From the NCBI RefSeq assembly GCF_015694705.1, contig NZ_JADQDR010000005.1, positions 62,001 to 126,000 on the forward strand: a DNA stretch of 64,000 nt, in the 5' to 3' direction. Below, one piece after another: positions 60,683 to 64,000 of the stretch (positions are counted from its first letter, which is position 1; every line of letters starts with the position of its first letter). The DNA comes from Pontibacter rufus. GTDB lineage: Bacteria; Bacteroidota; Bacteroidia; Cytophagales; Hymenobacteraceae. The position numbers were made by a program, and so were the translations under genes. The notes beneath the pieces are model-generated. The model did not search any database, was not told where the DNA came from, and was given only the letters and a program-made list of their open reading frames with translations.

Positions 60683-63600
60683 CTACTTCTGCTCTTCCTG
60701 GGATTGTGGTTGCCGTTGCTGTGTAGAATCAGGCGTGGGCACCATCTCCAGTTGGATCGAGTCTGCAGCTGCGGCAGGCACCGAATCCAGCGCCGGCTGC
60801 AACTGCTGCACATCCTGCAACTGCTGCACATCCTGCAACTGCTGCACATCCTGCGGCTGCTTGCCATCCAGCTTCGCCAGCTTCTGCTTCGCTTCTGCTA
60901 CTATAGCTTTGTCGGGCGAGTTTTCGATGATGGAGTTGAGCGTGGCACGGGCCTGGAAAAGCTCTTTCTGGGCTGCATAGTTGTCTGCGATGATCAGGAA
61001 CGACTTGCCCAGCCATTTCTCATAGTTCGAAAACTTGTTGTTAAAGGCATAAGCAGCTTCCAGCGACTCTTTATACTTCTTCTGTTTGTATAAAATTTCT
61101 GCTATCAGGTATTGTGCTTCTGCACCATTTATGTCCGAAGCTGATTTTGCAGCTTCCTGGAATTCCGTGAGTGCCTGATCCAGGTTGCCCTGTGCGTAGC
61201 TTGCCTTGCCACGGAACAATAGCCCTAAATTGTAAGCATTCAGGGAGGCATTGCCCTGGCTGATTAACTCGTTGGCTACCCGTTTGGTCGATTCATAATC
61301 GTTCGTGCGGAAATAGCTTTGCATCAGGCCGGTCAGGGCTGTCTGCTGCTCTTTGCGGTTGGTAGCCAGATCGCGCAGGCGGCTGTAGTATTTAATCGCT
61401 TCCGGATAATTCTGTGCTTCAAACTCCAAATCCGCCACTTTCTGCACGGCACGGTTCACATAGCCCGAACGGTTTTCGGCGATTACTTCTTTCAGGAGCT
61501 CTTTTCCCTTTGCTATGTTGTTCTGGCGCAGGTACGAATCTGCCATATAATATCGGGCATCCGGCACAAATGAGCTCTTCGGGTAAGACTTAATATAAGC
61601 TTCGAACTTAGGCGCTGCCTGGTCATACTTCTCGTTGAAGTATAATGTCTTAGCAGCTTCAAATTCAATGGTTTCCAGCGCCGTGCTTTCCGGGTTGGCC
61701 GTTTTATACTTGTTCAGATATTCATCTAATTCGTTGCTGCGGTTTTCGGAGCCCAGCACTTCCTGCAGGCTATACAAAGCCCCGCTGGCTACCTTAGAGG
61801 CCGGGTATTCGTCGAGCACCCGCTTCTGGTCAGCGATGGACTTGTCGTACTGGTGCAGGTTGGCATAGGCCGTGCCGCGTTTCTGCAGGGCATTCGGTAC
61901 CAGTTTGCTGTCGGGCATGTTCTGGATGAGCTTGGTGAAGGACGATACTGCCGCTTCATAGTTGCCGGACTCATAATCAATCACGGCCAGCTGGTATTGC
62001 GCATCATCCAGGTAACGCGACTTCGGATACTTGTTTATCAGCTCCTGTAAAGCATTTTTGGCTCTGTCGTTTTTATCGATAATACTCAGTATAACGCCTT
62101 TCTGAAACAGGGCATAATCCCTGTCCGGCGAGCTGGTCGAAATCACGCGCTCGTACAGGTTCAGGGCTTCGTTGTAGTTTTTGTTGACGTAGTAGGTATC
62201 GGCCAGGCGTACGGTAGCGTCGTTATAGTTCGGGTTGCTTGGCTTTATCGCATCCAGGTAAGCCTTGAAATGCGTCATGGCCTTGTCGTACTGCTTGGTG
62301 TTGAAATAGGCGTAGCCAATGCCGTAGCGCGACTTGATATAATAGTCTTCTTTGGGATTGGGTGCTGTGCGGAACACCGCTGCATAGCTGTTGATGGCAT
62401 CGTTGTAGCGTTGCCCGATGGAGTATGCCTCGCCTTTTAAGAAATGGCTGGCAGCGGTTACTTCTTTGTCGTACGGATACTGCAGCGACTTGTCAAGCGT
62501 TTGCACTGCCTGCGGGAACTTGGCGTTATTAAACAAATCCACCCCATAATAGTAAGCTACACGCTGATACGTCTGCAAAATACGCCAGCTTTTCTTTGGC
62601 AGGCTCTCGATGTGGCGCATGGCCGCCGCATAGTCGTTAGACCCGAAGTAGGATTCGCTTAGCAGCCTGTCAGCTTCCTCAGCCTGCTCGGAGTCAGGAT
62701 AGTTTTCGTTGAAATTTGCCAGCGCATTAATCACCTCCCGGAAGTTGCCCAGCTCATAATTCACCTGCGCATACTTGATGGTGGCCGCCTCTGTTACTTC
62801 CTTGTCCTTGTCATTTTTCCGGGCCTGGTCAAATGCGGTGAGGGCAAACTGCTTGTTATCATCTTTCAGATAACTCAGCCCCAGGTAATAAGCCGCATTC
62901 TGGCCTAATGAATCTTTCTGCAGCGCCACTTCCTTAAAGTTGGCGATGGCGTTTTTATAGTTGTTGTTCTTGTAATCTGTCAGCGCAATTTTATACTGCA
63001 CCACTGGCTCCAGTTTGCGCTTGCCCTCTGCAAACTGACTGAAATACTTTTCAGCTGTTTTATAATCGGCTTTCTGATAATAGGCATCACCCACCAGCAA
63101 CGCAATTTCATCGGCCTGCTGCACCGGCGGTGTCCTGGCCAGAGCCGCTTCGCCATAGCGAATCAGCTCCGCCATATTGTTTTGCTTGTACAGGATTTCG
63201 GAAATCATGTAAGGCACGATGTTGGCGTACGCCTCGTTCTTTTCCGCTATCTGTAAATCGGCCCTGGCGGCGGCATAGTCGCCATTACGGTAGGCAATAT
63301 AGCCGGCATAGTAGTTAGAGGCATAAGCAAAGCGGTGCTCGTCCTCGCGGAAGCCGGTGGTTTTATTTTTATCGAACCAGATTTTAGCGTTATCGAAATC
63401 TTTGGTGGCGAAATAAGAGTAGCCCAGTTTGAACTCCAGTTCCTTGGTTTGTTTGATACTGAGCAGGTGTAGCGGCGCATCTTTTAAAAGCTCAATAGCC
63501 TTTTTATAATCCTTCTGCTCGAAGTAGTATAGGCCGAGTTCATAGTTTGCCAGCGCTGTTTTAGGATGCGTCGGGTATTTGTGCACGAAGTTGAGGATGA

Positions 63601-63865
63601 GCTGCTCGGCATCGGGGTGCAACAGGTATAAACCGCTGAGGGCATAGTAATACTGCGCATCCGCTGTTTTGGCATCGTCGCCAATTAGCTCGATGTACTT
63701 TTTGAATGCTTCCTGCGCCGCGCCATACTTGGCCCGGTCAAACAGCTCCACCCCTTCGTGGAAATACTTCTCATTGGAGGCAAAAACCTGCGTATGCTGC
63801 GCCGCCGCTATGTGCGAGCCGCCCGCCAGTACCGACGCAAGCGCTACTTTGTAAGCTATCTTCAT
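60683..63865 (-). CDS. Large periplasmic TPR protein
   Basis: About 1060 residues from ATG 63865 (MKIAYKVALASVLAGGSHIAA), a signal peptide cleaved after AAAQ; an in-frame ATG at 63946 is rejected. It is almost wholly tetratricopeptide repeats (over 20 copies such as YDQAAPKFEAYIKSYPKS, YEAAVSSFTKLIQNMPDS, YDKAMTHFKAYLDAIKP), like the CpoB/YbgF end of Tol-Pal but far longer. Near the C terminus a six-residue unit (QDVQQL) is repeated three times. It is the first gene of the envelope cluster and should be a scaffold for its partners. Function unknown. Confidence 0.88.
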   Translation of the reverse strand: MKIAYKVALASVLAGGSHIAAAQHTQVFASNEKYFHEGVELFDRAKYGAAQEAFKKYIELIGDDAKTADAQYYYALSGLYLLHPDAEQLILNFVHKYPTHPKTALANYELGLYYFEQKDYKKAIELLKDAPLHLLSIKQTKELEFKLGYSYFATKDFDNAKIWFDKNKTTGFREDEHRFAYASNYYAGYIAYRNGDYAAARADLQIAEKNEAYANIVPYMISEILYKQNNMAELIRYGEAALARTPPVQQADEIALLVGDAYYQKADYKTAEKYFSQFAEGKRKLEPVVQYKIALTDYKNNNYKNAIANFKEVALQKDSLGQNAAYYLGLSYLKDDNKQFALTAFDQARKNDKDKEVTEAATIKYAQVNYELGNFREVINALANFNENYPDSEQAEEADRLLSESYFGSNDYAAAMRHIESLPKKSWRILQTYQRVAYYYGVDLFNNAKFPQAVQTLDKSLQYPYDKEVTAASHFLKGEAYSIGQRYNDAINSYAAVFRTAPNPKEDYYIKSRYGIGYAYFNTKQYDKAMTHFKAYLDAIKPSNPNYNDATVRLADTYYVNKNYNEALNLYERVISTSSPDRDYALFQKGVILSIIDKNDRAKNALQELINKYPKSRYLDDAQYQLAVIDYESGNYEAAVSSFTKLIQNMPDSKLVPNALQKRGTAYANLHQYDKSIADQKRVLDEYPASKVASGALYSLQEVLGSENRSNELDEYLNKYKTANPESTALETIEFEAAKTLYFNEKYDQAAPKFEAYIKSYPKSSFVPDARYYMADSYLRQNNIAKGKELLKEVIAENRSGYVNRAVQKVADLEFEAQNYPEAIKYYSRLRDLATNRKEQQTALTGLMQSYFRTNDYESTKRVANELISQGNASLNAYNLGLLFRGKASYAQGNLDQALTEFQEAAKSASDINGAEAQYLIAEILYKQKKYKESLEAAYAFNNKFSNYEKWLGKSFLIIADNYAAQKELFQARATLNSIIENSPDKAIVAEAKQKLAKLDGKQPQDVQQLQDVQQLQDVQQLQPALDSVPAAAADSIQLEMVPTPDSTQQRQPQSQEEQK
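60800..60853. repeat. Three tandem 18-bp copies inside the TPR gene
   Basis: CAACTGCTGCACATCCTG is repeated three times exactly, coding QDVQQL in the Gln-rich tail. Exact copies in a coding tail suggest recent slippage and a variable copy number. Confidence 0.9.
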
Positions 63866-63971
63866 ATGTTTCTTCACCTGCCCGCAAAGGCAAAATTGTA
63901 CTGTAATGAGAGGAAGTATAAAATCCTGTTTCAACTGCCCCGGCATCTGTTCCGCCAGGGCAAGTTGTGTT

Positions 63972-63979
63972 CAAAGTTA
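63972..63979 (-). promoter_or_regulatory. Promoter -7 box of the envelope cluster
   Basis: TAACTTTG on the minus strand (CAAAGTTA on plus) matches TAnnTTTG, about 107 bp before the TPR gene ATG. The -33 element would fall at the right edge of the window. Confidence 0.5.
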
Positions 63980-64000
63980 GTAAAATTTAGAAAGCGGCAG

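Noticed and set aside
60800..60853. CRISPR-like tandem units
   Set aside because: There are no spacers; the units are contiguous 18-bp coding repeats in frame.
60222..61093. Long plus-strand frames rich in Cys and Leu opposite the TPR gene
   Set aside because: They are mirror images of the Gln-rich repeats and of the TPR coding sequence.

Overview
The window looks like a chromosomal segment of a Bacteroidota bacterium, most likely of the Hymenobacteraceae (Pontibacter-like; inference). The signs are a subtilase ending in a type IX secretion sorting domain, a TonB-dependent receptor with an N-terminal carboxypeptidase-like domain, the long Bacteroidota form of IspG, a DUF6728 small protein, HU-SPOR and spheroidene-monooxygenase-like proteins, and promoters of the Bacteroidota type (TTTG, 19 bp, TAnnTTTG). 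No phage, insertion sequence, CRISPR array, rRNA or tRNA was seen.

Layout. 1-2 kb: end of an arginine operon (acyltransferase, argG, cut by the left edge). 2-7 kb: small membrane protein, PDZ aspartyl protease, a CLC antiporter of fluoride type with a UspA gene remnant behind it, and an EamA protein. 7-12.5 kb: acetyltransferase/racemase pair, carbonic anhydrase, a REPIN-like nested palindrome, leuS. 12.5-25 kb: marR, DUF6728, a HepT/MntA toxin-antitoxin pair, ispG, acpH, a PNPOx-fold protein, crtA-like, DsbA-like, tandem USP, PrpE-like phosphatase, a CLC with CBS domains, a dehalogenase-like hydrolase. 25-43.7 kb: an amino-acid block in which two halves of the histidine pathway (hisHAF-IE and hisGDCB) flank mgtE and a full tryptophan operon (trpEGDCFBA-aroF). 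44-52 kb: DUF2911, TonB-dependent receptor, rpe, subtilase, lipoprotein, mnmA. 52-64 kb: a degenerate TrpF paralogue, esterase, trmB, folC, then an envelope cluster (tonB, exbD, exbB, HU-SPOR, outer-membrane barrel, giant TPR protein).

The strongest regulatory result is three unannotated amino-acid leader peptides read directly from the sequence: a trp leader with three tandem Trp codons before trpE, and His-rich leaders before both hisH and hisG. The first two are followed by intrinsic terminators whose 5' arms can pair with a 7-nt stretch of the leader, which is the layout of ribosome-mediated attenuation. The two his half-operons can thus sense histidinyl-tRNA independently, and trp senses tryptophanyl-tRNA.

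The strongest genome-scale signal is a heptamer, TATACTT/AAGTATA, counted by eye about 115-120 times on the two strands, where chance predicts roughly 8-10. It lies inside and between genes, in both orientations and in all reading frames. It behaves like a highly iterated genome motif whose role is unknown.
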